Source: Dimorphilus gyrociliatus | Taxonomy: Eukaryota; Annelida; Polychaeta; Dinophilidae | DNA length: 64,000 nucleotides | Reading direction: 5' to 3' | Assembly: GCA_904063045.1 (NCBI GenBank) | Contig: CAJFCJ010000020.1 | Coordinates: forward strand, 1,666,916-1,730,915 | Part shown: positions 13,573-23,434 of the stretch, piece after piece | Layout: every line of letters starts with the position of its first letter | Position numbering within the stretch: the stretch's first letter is position 1 | Made by a program: the position numbers and the translations under genes | Notes under the pieces: model-generated | What the model was told of the DNA's origin: nothing | Database searches by the model: none | What the model saw: only the letters and a program-made list of their open reading frames with translations

Positions 13573-15824
13573 ATGGAGGTGGCTACGCATATGTTTGGCG
13601 GACGCCATGTTGAACCACTTCTACCCAACATTACTCCTTCTCTAACTATGACAAACGACGGTAAGTTTTTTTATCAACAGTCGTTGCTTTTTCCCATCGG
13701 GAACGTTCTTCCGTTTCAGTAACGCCTTTGAAAAGTGCTGCTCCGGCGAAGGAAGATCACGCCGACAACACGTCCAAGCAATGCGATCAAAGCAAGAACA
13801 ACTCAGACAGCGACAAAGCTGTAAAACAGAAACGTCATCGGACTAGATTTACACCGGCGCAATTAAACGAACTTGAAAGATGTTTTGCAAAGACTCATTA
13901 CCCAGATATTTTTATGAGAGAGGAGATTGCTCTAAGAATCGGTCTGACTGAATCGAGAGTTCAGGTTTGTACAGAATCACTATTTTATTAAAGAAAGAAA
14001 AAAAAGTAGGGCAAAGCAAAGTCGGTCTTTAATAATTAAATAGTTGTGTAAGGGAAAGAGTAACAGATTTTTATTTAAGAGAAATAACTGTGAGCATTTC
14101 TGAACCTTTCAACTTGAAAAATCGACCGAATTGCAGTAATATTTTCCATCGATGGAATATTGCGGATCGAGTGCGTGCCGTGCTGTGTGGTCTCATAATG
14201 TGCACTTTTCGTGCTGTTGGCGCCCCTGCGCCATTCACCGTGGGGCCAGCCGGTGATGGATGGTGCTCTTTCATTTGCTGCACTCATTATTCTAGCTTTC
14301 TCTTTCCCTGATATTTATTGTATATATACCGATATTATGCGTTGGCCCCCTCCCTTCCTTTATATAAGATTATTTAAATGCGGTCGGCTTTGGCAATATA
14401 TATTACATAAATTTTATATAAATATTTCTCGTTTATAAATAGTATTTATACTTGTTAATATATTTATGTATTGTTGTTAAAATACGGAAAGTAAGCCTAT
14501 TCGCTCATAGGGAAGATAAAAGAATAAGTGTTTGTATAAGCGCGTTTATTGTTGTAGATTTTTATGTAAATACGCCAAGGGTATAAAAGTCAAAAGACTT
14601 TAGTTGTTGAAAATGTGTACTAATTCCGTCTTAAACAAATGGAAGAACATTAACGCCAACGTTTGTGTACTCTCACTGTATTATCATGACGCTTGTGCGG
14701 ACGCGTTTAATTTCAAAGGATTGCTTATCGGCAGCGATGTATATGAGTGAAATGAAGAAGAGTATACTTGAAATCCCTACTGCGTCTGGCAGCAAATACA
14801 AAAGACGCGAGGGCCGTCCCTGCAATTGGCATATTCTCAGTTTTTGCGCCCAAACTTTGCCGTCGTGTCTGGCACGTGGCGTCCGCCTCGAAAAAAGGTA
14901 ATTAAGTAGGGAAGTGAGAAAGGGAGCGGGAGAAGGTATTTAATGCCGGCATTCCAATGAAGTTATCAACTCAAGGGACGCTTCCCTCGCATTCATGAGC
15001 TATTTAATGTGTATGCAAATCAGCTGTCAGCGACGGTTAATGGCTTCGCTTAATTCTTACGCTTTGTTTGTCTACGCACCACCTCTTCGTGTTTTTCAAC
15101 GCTTAAAATATTATCTTGTCAAATTAATCCCGCGTTCGACGTCCGAGGACGATCTGCAAATTTATGGCGCCCATTCCGCTAACGCCTTCAGATTGAAGTT
15201 TGATTGCCAAGCCTGATCCGCGTCGGCCATCATCTGACCCAGGGGATATTGGGGCGTTTTATATATTTTGTCTATCAACAGTTTTTCCATTTCTTCAGGT
15301 TTGGTTCCAGAATAGACGAGCTAAATGGAAGAAGCGCAAGAAGACAACCAACGTTTTTAGGACGCCTGGAGCTTTACTTCCTTCAGCCGGTCTCTCGCCT
15401 TTCTCGATGCACGATTCTATCTTTCCAGCTCCCCCACCACCAACCGATGCTCGGTGGGGTGCAGCTCCCTTTCAGACGACTTTACCACCGATGAATGGAA
15501 CCTGTGGTGGATCACCAATGCCTCCTCCACCTCCAACGGCTGTTTATAATCAATATCCGGTCGTCTCGCAATGTCCCGATTTGACGTCATGCGCATCACC
15601 CACTCAAGGCGTTCATTCCGATCCAACGTCGCTAGTGGTTAGTTTTGTTTTTCATTTTCGATTACAAGCTGAAAGCCAATTCGGTCGGTGATAAATCGCT
15701 AGATTTCATTTTTCTTTCTATTTCTTTTCTACAGTGCGACGCCTGGAGAGGCTCTAGTATCGCACAATTGCGCAGGAAAGCCTTGGAACATAGTGCATCG
15801 ATGGGTCACAGTGGATTTCGTTAG
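13573..15824 (+). CDS. Otp: Orthopedia homeobox transcription factor
   Basis: Paired-class homeodomain factor that specifies neurosecretory and other neurons. Four exons: 13573-13660, 13720-13964, 15299-15637 and 15735-15824, giving 253 aa. The homeodomain is at residues 66-125 ([18 protein letters not shown], then [15 protein letters not shown]) with Gln at position 50. The 1.33 kb intron splits it between homeodomain positions 46 and 47, the usual place in paired-class genes. The sequence straight after the homeodomain, [14 protein letters not shown], is diagnostic of Otp. A Pro-rich middle follows, and the last exon carries an OAR motif ([17 protein letters not shown]) before TAG at 15822. 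The family is nearly certain. The start ATG is the first in a short conserved-looking first exon and is less certain. The protein is shorter than vertebrate OTP (about 325 aa). Confidence 0.95.
13965..15298 (+). other. Long Otp intron
   Basis: 1.33 kb intron, long for this window. It contains about six further GCGTC/GACGC words and an ATGGCGC near 15164. Several overlapping frames on both strands are not supported as coding. It may hold enhancers. Confidence 0.6.
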
Positions 15825-15848
15825 TTGATGTAAAGAAAACAAGAATAA

Positions 15849-15903
15849 GAAAAGAAAAGAAAAGAAAAGAAAAGAAAAGAAAAGAAAAGAAAAGAAAAGA
15901 AAG
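15849..15903 (+). repeat. (GAAAA)n microsatellite
   Basis: About eleven tandem copies of the pentamer GAAAA in the 3' UTR region of Otp, just after the stop codon. Confidence 0.95.
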
Positions 15904-16299
15904 AAAAAGAAGATTATTCTTAAAAAAAAATTAACGGACTCTAAGTATTGTTTTGTCTCTAGTCGTGTTTTCCAATATATCTATAGGAGTTTAAAAAGAA
16001 AGAGTAATAAAGCTTTATTATGAAAGCATTTTGTATATAAAAGTATACAAAGGAAAGCTTGCCAGTTCTATATTTAAATAATTTATATGGAAAAAATATT
16101 CTTATTACATTAATACGTAGTGGAATAAAAGCAAATAATCAAGGATTAAATGGATACATTTAGAGATTAAGGATCTTGCCTTAACCTTTGACATATGCCA
16201 TTTTTTTTCGGTGGCATCTAAGCCGCTGTTGATTCTATATTGCTTAGATCGAGATTGAAAATGCTAACAAAAAAATATTCATTATACGCGTTCACACAG

Positions 16300-16306
16300 A
16301 TGGCGC
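16300..16306 (+). promoter_or_regulatory. ATGGCGC word (YY1/Pho-like)
   Basis: AGATGGCGC overlaps here; the core ATGGC resembles the YY1/Pleiohomeotic site. It lies about 360 bp upstream of the transportin-like start codon. Binding is not shown. Confidence 0.35.
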
Positions 16307-16341
16307 GCCTTGAAGTAGAAGAAGAAGCATGATTTAAAGAA

Positions 16342-16349
16342 ATGCGGGT
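16342..16349 (+). promoter_or_regulatory. ATGCGGGT, GCM consensus octamer
   Basis: Exact match to the established GCM-binding consensus. About one chance match in a 64 kb window is expected, so function is only a possibility. The window also contains the gcm gene itself. Confidence 0.3.
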
Positions 16350-16370
16350 AGAGGGGGACGAAAAATCCGT

Positions 16371-16380
16371 AAGATGGCGC
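16371..16380 (+). promoter_or_regulatory. AAGATGGCGC, YY1/Pho-like site
   Basis: Nearly the full vertebrate YY1 promoter consensus, about 285 bp before the start codon of the transportin-like gene and in the same orientation. Confidence 0.4.
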
Positions 16381-16663
16381 TATTATATTAAATTACTTAT
16401 GGGGTAATAAAAATCTTTCATTTTTTAAGGACAATTAATAAATGGCACTTATAGTACTTTAATAATGAATTTTATCTATTTCCGCTATGATTTACGCTTC
16501 GCTTTACGTTCCGCCTTTTCAAATTTTGCTTTTTTTTTCTCGCTTTGTTAACTCTTACTTTGTTAAAGAGAAAAAAGTTGTAAAATCAGACGACATCTAT
16601 CGGCCGTCGGCATAGTGATGTTGTCAACAATACTACACAAATAGTGCTATATGAAAATTCGAC

Positions 16664-18877
16664 ATGCCGGTAGCTTTAAGTACATTGAAGAATAAAGATT
16701 GGGAAGGCGCCGGTCCAATTCTCAAGGAATATTATGAAAATATACAGTCTGGAAGCAAATTGGAAGAAGACGATTTAGACGCTTGTGTCGACGCTACCAA
16801 GCATTATTCATTAGAAATTCGATCTCTGGCCCTCCGACTACTCTCTTATCAATACCAAAAGAATGTTAACGATGAACATGTGATTAAGAGCATTGTGAAG
16901 TCCCTAAGAGGACCAAATTTATTAGATCTGCGAATAGATACTCCAGAAAAGGAAAGTGAGGACAATAATCCTTACGTCCTGCTTCACAATAACTTGACAT
17001 TATCGATTGGATTATTGCAAGAACACGCAGCCGATCACTTAATGCCAATTTTCAAGCCAGTTGCTTTATATATTGCAAACAGCTTAAAGAGTAATATTCT
17101 TCAAATTCGCCTGGGTGCTGTCAACTATCTAAGGCAATTACAGAATCCTCCTGTACCTTCGCAGTGTTTGTCCCAATGGAGTAGTGCTTTTCTATCAGTT
17201 CTCGATCAAGTTATCCCATCATTGATAGACAACATAGCGTATGCCGATGATTTGGTTGAGTATACGATAAATTCTAATATTTCGTTAAATGATATTGAAC
17301 CGCCAAAAAACATCAATGACTTGAGTAATTTAAGGAATTGGTCAGCCCTAGCCTTCGAGAATTTAGCCAGTCTCTTGCAAACCGATGTAGCTTTAGCAGC
17401 CAAAGGTCCTATCTCTTCTGGACTAACGTCAAGAGATTGGAAGAAGACTGAAGCATCTCTTCTAGTGACGGCCGCTTTTTGCCAAAGTGTCTCTTCCCGC
17501 CAGCCACGAGTAATGAAAGACATCTACGATTTAGCTTTATCAACTGCTGGTCAAGCTTTAGCTTCTACCGATCCTCTATTAAAAGCAGGGTGTTGTTTTG
17601 CTCTCCAAACATTGCATTGTTGTAAGGCGGACCAAAAGACAAATAGTGAATGGTGGACCAAGTTAATGAAAGCATCACCAAGTTTATTGTCAGATCACTG
17701 TGCCGAAGTGAGGGAGAGTTCTTTACGAGCCTTAACTTCAGTGCTCGCATACGGTAATCGAGATATTAGTTCCTACGCTCAGAAATTGAGTAGTGGTCTT
17801 CGTAAATCTGAAAATTTATTTAACGGAAGTGGAAGATTCACATTTTTCGAATGCTGCGTTCATTTAGTCGCCAGATGCGGTATTCAATTCGATGATGAAG
17901 GATCGTCCTTGTTAAGGCCACTTGTCGATTATTTTCTATCTCTACAGCTCACTTCCGTACCGGTTGAAGAACTGTTATTAGTCGTTCAACCGATTTGTCT
18001 TGCTGCTATATTCAGTGGACCAGTTTTTAGCAACTATAGGGAAAGTATAGTCGTTAAAATTCAACGATTTCTGTGTCAAGATTTTAATGGTAATTGGACA
18101 AACCAAGAGGACGAAAATCGATTTATAGCAATTATCGATACAGTTAGTGCATGTCTGGAAAGCTCTACCGAACCTCTCCCATCCCTCATTACAGATAAAC
18201 TTAGTAATTGTATAATTAGAACGCTGAAGAAAGAAAATCCCGAAAATATACTCCAATCTTCCATTGCTTTTGTTGGAAATCTCTCAAGGACCAACTGGTC
18301 TGCCGTCAAGCAGCATAGTTCTGAATTAATAAAGTGTCTGGAGGACTTTTCATCAAGTTCAAATCAAGAAATTCGATCGAATTCTTATTGGACGCTTTTA
18401 TCCGTAGTAAACAATATCGACGAATGTTGCTTTGGAGAAGAATTCATTTCAAATCTGACCGAGAATATCAAAAAAAAAGAGGAAGATTTCTCATCTATGT
18501 CTCTATTGGTAACAATCTCTGAACGTTGGCCAAAAATGGGAAAAGCTCGTAGTCTTTTAACTACTCCTGATACTTTTCAAGTAATTTGTAAAAGTCTTAG
18601 AAGAGATTGGCCAAGGGAAGAAGATCGAATTCGATTAGTTGAAGGCCTATGCAAAATAATCGGTGGGAAGAATGTTAGGTGGATCAATAAAGATTGTTGG
18701 GAACATTTCTTAGTTGCTATGGCCACAATGGAAACCAAAAAAGAAACATCAGAGCGTATAAGGCAAACCCTACACGATGCCCGAGCGTCTCTAGGTAATG
18801 CGACCTGGAGTAGATTGATGCAACAGATGGGTACCAAAGGAGCATTTGCATTAAGAAAGAAATATCAATTATATTAG
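16664..18877 (+). CDS. Divergent transportin (karyopherin beta-2)-like HEAT protein
   Basis: One intronless frame of 737 aa, all alpha-helical HEAT/ARM-like. The best reading is a very divergent transportin-1/2 (nuclear import receptor for PY-NLS cargo; normally ~890 aa). The pattern NLRNWSALAFENLASLL (residues ~225-241) aligns with NLRKCSAAALDVLANV of transportin. The block around TDPLLKAGCCFALQTL, and the C-terminus with EEDRIRLVEGLCKIIG, LHDARASLGNATWSRL and a final ALRKKYQLY, follow the order seen at the end of transportin. The long acidic loop in HEAT repeat 8 is missing: only a short NISLNDIEPPKNIND-type linker stands there. Alternatives considered were focadhesin, MMS19 and other importins. 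The lack of introns could mean an old retrocopy. ATG at 16664 was chosen because it is first in frame and gives MPVALSTL. Family assignment is by eye and moderate. Confidence 0.5.
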   Translation: MPVALSTLKNKDWEGAGPILKEYYENIQSGSKLEEDDLDACVDATKHYSLEIRSLALRLLSYQYQKNVNDEHVIKSIVKSLRGPNLLDLRIDTPEKESEDNNPYVLLHNNLTLSIGLLQEHAADHLMPIFKPVALYIANSLKSNILQIRLGAVNYLRQLQNPPVPSQCLSQWSSAFLSVLDQVIPSLIDNIAYADDLVEYTINSNISLNDIEPPKNINDLSNLRNWSALAFENLASLLQTDVALAAKGPISSGLTSRDWKKTEASLLVTAAFCQSVSSRQPRVMKDIYDLALSTAGQALASTDPLLKAGCCFALQTLHCCKADQKTNSEWWTKLMKASPSLLSDHCAEVRESSLRALTSVLAYGNRDISSYAQKLSSGLRKSENLFNGSGRFTFFECCVHLVARCGIQFDDEGSSLLRPLVDYFLSLQLTSVPVEELLLVVQPICLAAIFSGPVFSNYRESIVVKIQRFLCQDFNGNWTNQEDENRFIAIIDTVSACLESSTEPLPSLITDKLSNCIIRTLKKENPENILQSSIAFVGNLSRTNWSAVKQHSSELIKCLEDFSSSSNQEIRSNSYWTLLSVVNNIDECCFGEEFISNLTENIKKKEEDFSSMSLLVTISERWPKMGKARSLLTTPDTFQVICKSLRRDWPREEDRIRLVEGLCKIIGGKNVRWINKDCWEHFLVAMATMETKKETSERIRQTLHDARASLGNATWSRLMQQMGTKGAFALRKKYQLY

Positions 18878-19229
18878 ATTGTGTTCAAATTGTTGAATAA
18901 TTTGAATAAAAGCATAAAAACTATTTATAAAACAGAAATAAATATGCATAGACTTGTAATATAGTCACAGCTGCCTACGTGATCAATGCCATGTTTGAAT
19001 GACTTATAGGCCATTTTATAGAAGGCTCATACCTTCTACTATTAGGTCTATCACTATGCATAGATAAGTGGAGTAGAAAACTACGTGCGGTCGTATTAAA
19101 AATATTTTCACTCCTCTATATCATTTATAATCTTTGGCCGATTAAGAGAAAGACTTAGTCAGACTGACCGATCGAACGACCTTTATCTTATCTCAATCTC
19201 TTTCACTCTGAAGTCTGAAATGTGCAGAA
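18878..19229. other. Short intergenic region before the Rieske gene
   Basis: 352 bp, AT-rich. AATAAA (near 18905 and 18938) could end the transportin-like transcript. A pyrimidine/CTCT-rich stretch before the next ATG is probably 5' UTR. Nothing else is seen. Confidence 0.5.
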
Positions 19230-20977
19230 ATGTCCAAGCTTCTCTATGGTATCGTCTTCGCTCTCGCTTTTATCCTTGTGTCTGCTAACATAGGGTATGA
19301 GCTGATTGATGCTGTATCCACCTGGAATCTATCTAATTACATTAAAATATTCAAGTCATTTGGGAAGAGGATTGTCCAATTTGATATGTTTACCGTTTTA
19401 CTCACAGGAGGGATTATTGGAGTATTATATGTTGTTTTAAAATGGCTATACCAATTATTATTTGTACCGATGAATCGAGTTAGATTAATTGAAGAAGTCG
19501 GCTATATTAGGGAGGTAGATAGGATGTCCAAGAAGGATATGGCAAATCTTGTTCAAAAACGAAAAAATATGGGTAAACCACCACCAGTTTACCCGAATGG
19601 TTGGTTTGCCGTTGCCGAATCAAGAGATTTGAAGAAAGGGGAATCAAAAAGCTATTCCATCTTAGGTGATCTTTACGTAACAAATAAAAATCTTTATCTT
19701 ATCAGAGTGTCTTGGTAATTTCTTAACTAAAAGTTCTACTTTTTTTCTAGGTCTTGATTTAGCTGTATTCAGGGGAGCTGATGGACGTGCTCACGTAATT
19801 GATGCTTATTGCCCTCATCTAGGTGCTAACTTCGCAATTGGTGGAAGAGTATTCGATAATTGTATTGAATGTCCTTTTCACGGTTGGAGGTTTAGTGGAG
19901 ACGATGGTAAATGCAAAAAAATTCCCTATTCTTCGAAAAGTATGCTATTATTTACTATGAAAATGTACAGTATAGTTATAATCTCTTTGTGTTTAGTACC
20001 CGAAACTGCAAGAGTCAAGGCTTATAATACATTAGAGCTGAACGGTTTTATTTACGTTTGGTATCATGCTGAAGGAATTGAACCAACATGGCAACCACCA
20101 GAAATAGAAGAGATTACAAAAGGACAACTCGTATTTGGGGGTAGAAGTGAACATTACATCAATGCTCATATAGAAGTAAGTTATTGCGCAATATTTTTTA
20201 TCGTGTTTTCTTAGAGTTCCATTTAAACTTGGCCATTCATTAAGGCCACGAATACGAGATCTCATCTAATTTTAGAATATATTATGCTGAGTAGCCTAAA
20301 GAATTGCCCCAGTTGAGGCCCGTCCTTGGCCTAATATTAAGCAAATAGCAAGTGAAAATTCCTTTTCTGTACTTTCACATTTATTTCTATAGGAAGTTCC
20401 CGAAAATGGAGCGGACATTTCTCATCTTGCACAAGTTCATGGCCCGATTATGGCGGCAGGCGTTGATTTGAGAGATACGTATAATAGAATATGGGAATTT
20501 GGAAAGCACGAATGGGCTGGAGAATGGAAGCAGTTACCAGAAGGTCATATTGGTCAATTAAATTTGACCCATGGCCTTAAACTTTTCGGCGTCCACATCC
20601 CAGTTTTAGACATGAAAGTGCAAGCAAATCAAATAGGTCCTGGAATAGTCTATTTAACTTTTGAATCGTCCATATTTGGAAAAGGCTGCTACCTCCAATC
20701 CCTAGCCCCAGTAGAGCCAATGAAACAAAAAATTGTACATCAGGTTTATATGCATTGGAGTGTTCCAATGTGTATTCGTAAATTCTTCCTCCTCGGAGAA
20801 GCTATTCAAATTGAAAGAGATATTATGATTTGGAATAATAAAAAGTATGAGTCCAAGCCAGTTCTTACGGGTACAATGGAAGATCAAATGCTTGCCAAAC
20901 ATAGAAGATGGTATAAGCAGTTTTATTCAGAAAACAGTCCAACACTTCACCAATCAAAGAAAGACTTAAGCTGGTGA
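19230..20977 (+). CDS. nvd: Neverland/DAF-36 Rieske cholesterol 7-desaturase
   Basis: Rieske non-haem iron oxygenase that converts cholesterol to 7-dehydrocholesterol, the first step to ecdysteroids or dafachronic acids in ecdysozoans; homologues occur in many other animals. Four exons: 19230-19665, 19751-19939, 19997-20175 and 20393-20977 (phases 1, 1, 0), giving 462 aa. An N-terminal signal/membrane helix is at residues ~3-20, a second at ~53-75. The Rieske 2Fe-2S ligands are in CPHLGA and CPFHGW. The mononuclear iron site is [13 protein letters not shown] (N-x3-D-x2-H-x4-H), as in Neverland. The motif order and membrane anchor separate it from bacterial ring-hydroxylating dioxygenases. The C-terminus ends [11 protein letters not shown] am sure of the family; whether the enzyme serves hormone synthesis here is unknown. 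Confidence 0.92.
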
Positions 20978-23434
20978 ATAAATATTTTATTATTATTCTT
21001 TTAACAATAAACTTTGCGTGCCAACTTTTATAAAATTCGTTATAAAATTAATATCGAAACGACTCAGGTGAAACTAGCGTCACTAATTCCCCAAATTCCG
21101 AACGAAAGCGACACGTGAAAAGCGTCAGCGACGCGTAAGGCTTATCTCGATATAATTTTTCTTAAGTTTCGTTGGACGAGGGCGTTACCGAAGCGTCTAT
21201 CTGATTGAAAGAAATACCCGTAATGAATAGTGGCCGTTCGTTAAAGGTAGCACGCGTTTCGCGCCAAGCACAGTGACGGGTTATTTTCCGAAAAATGAAC
21301 AGGGAATCCGATGGAGGAGTTGGGTTCCATACTAAAAATATGAATATGTAAAAAAAGAAAGGGTAGTTGTCAAAAGTTCAAACACATACTTTTCCATTTC
21401 GCATTCGACATTAGATGGATAAGAGAGAAAGGAAAAATGATGAAATGGACGGAAGAAATGTTAAAGCAAAAAGTTTGTGATGCTTTTCTAATTTTCTAAT
21501 TTTCACTTTTTAATCTGTTTTTATATAGAGAGAGGATAAATCTTTTCTCTCTTTTGACTAGAAAAGTTTTGTAGCCAACTTTTGTAAGAGGTTATAGGTT
21601 ATCTCATTTATTTACCTCAGTCAACTTCCGTCAATTGTGTCTGTAAAGGAAAGATTCTGAAAATAACTCTTTTCTTAACTATAGTAAACATTGTTCAATT
21701 CTCAATAACTGAACATTAAGAGAAAAGGGAAGCGGAAGTTCTCAACCACAGTATCCTTATAGGTTTATAATTAAAAATTGTCCACTTTATTGTATTTCTA
21801 GCCCGCCTTATCATAATGTGGGTTTACTATCGGAAGTCTTCGATTATTCCAATATGCTTCTACGCTTTCTATTTTCATTAAATAATCAGATCTATAAATA
21901 AAAGAAGCCTTAATAAAAGACTTGTTTTTCAACTTATTAAAGGATTTAAGATATTTAATTCTTAATCAAATATACATAACAAGAGATTAATAGATTAACT
22001 CTTTGTTACAGACTTATACCAGTTTATGGTACAATCTGTCATTGTAATTGTTTTATTGATGTAAACTTTAAATAAATGATCAGATGAGTTAAAAATACTA
22101 AATATTAATTAGGCTAAAGTTACAGATGGCGGTAGTAGTTTAAACAGTACGGCACGATCATTTATCTAAAGCGCGTAAAACGTTGCGATGATATACTTTT
22201 CAACACATTATCGTGCTCTTCTAAGGTCGTCTAGATTATATAAAAAAATTATATCACAATAAAGCATCTATCAGGAAATTGATCATAAATATCTCCAAGA
22301 AAAGTGTGTTCGATTATCACTAATAAATAACATATTGATAAAAAAGACTAAATAAGGAATTATCACCTAGATTGTTTCTCTACTGTAAAGGCTACTTCTA
22401 AAACTTGATTAAAAGATATATTACATAACAATAGATATAGGCCTACGAGATCCAGTCTATATCATTATTCACTATATCAGTAATGAAATATTGATTTAAT
22501 ATAATATATAAATTAATATATTTGAATACAAATGTATTCATTATACCTATTATATACGAAAATAATAAAAAGAATATTTTATAAAATCTTTGAAATCAAT
22601 AATAAAGATCTTTTACTGATTTCTATCATTTCTGTATTGTCAGCACTTCACAAAAACTTATGGCAGGTAGCCGACGTAATTATTTATTTATTAGCATTTA
22701 TTTTTTAATACCTGTTCCCTTATCCTTAACCCTTATGTGATTCTAACGATTGATGTGCAGAGACAAAGACCAAATAGAATAAAAGTACGTAAAAGTACAT
22801 AATACCCGCCCCATTAGCGATATTGCATAAGAGAGTGCGTCCTCTTGTATTTCGTGGCGAGAGAATCGTGAACGAAACATTTGAATAAGCGTAAATTAAG
22901 TGATTATGTAATTGCGTTAAATCATGTTCCCTTTTACGATTAAAAGTCCCACGCGACCGGCGTGTGCAAACATTAAGATGGAACGTTGAAGATAACACCT
23001 TAGGTTATCATCGTTTGACCTAGATTAAAAAAGGAAACTATATGTATGTAATAGGAAGTTCGACATATTTGTTTGGTCTTTTATAATTTAGTAATTCGAA
23101 AGTTCGATATTCGATAAGAGAAGATGACTATATCGCGTGTTAACACTTAAAGACGGCCTCCAGTACTTAGGAGGGAAGCTCTTACTTTGCAAATATAATT
23201 TATTTGCTCTCTCGACCTGTCTACATAATATAACAAGTATATTTCTATACCACTTCAAATAAAGTTTTACATCTTATAATTATATGCTAGCACGGTCCAA
23301 TCAGCGTACAGCTATTAAAAGTCCCGTCCAATGAGGGTAATGGGCGTGGTTAACTGGTCGATTTCCGATCGGAAGCACTCCAAGTATAAAATGGAAAGGC
23401 AAATGCAACTCTTCTGGTAAACCGTAACGGAAAG
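20978..23434. promoter_or_regulatory. Noncoding region upstream of gcm
   Basis: 2.4 kb. The first 300 bp are CpG-rich with four GCGTC/GACGC words near 21080-21200. The rest is AT-rich. AGATGGCGG is at about 22123 and TAGGCCTA near 22440. A frame of 90 codons on the minus strand at 22726-22998 lacks convincing protein character. The last 100 bp form the gcm core promoter. Confidence 0.45.
23385..23390 (+). promoter_or_regulatory. TATA box of gcm
   Basis: TATAAA 45 bp before the gcm start codon, within AAGTATAAAATGG. This leaves room for a short 5' UTR with transcription starting near 23415. It is one of the few clear TATA boxes in the window. Confidence 0.55.

Larger units (their letters stand above)
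15825..16663. other. Otp 3' region and promoter of the transportin-like gene
   Basis: Contains the GAAAA microsatellite, a candidate polyadenylation signal AATAAA near 16006 for Otp, then two ATGGCGC words (16300 and 16374) and one ATGCGGGT (16342-16349) ahead of the next start codon. No gene is seen. Confidence 0.5.

Noticed and set aside
14071-15216. Several frames of 70-78 codons in the long Otp intron
   Set aside because: They overlap on both strands, have no family features and sit in CpG-rich intron DNA, which has fewer stops by chance.
16664-18877. Identity as MMS19, focadhesin or importin-4
   Set aside because: All are HEAT proteins and were considered, but the block order and the C-terminal end fit transportin better; no diagnostic motif of the others was seen.
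22726-22998. 90-codon minus-strand frame upstream of gcm
   Set aside because: No start context, no recognisable domain, hydrophobic end likely chance; not supported by splice signals.
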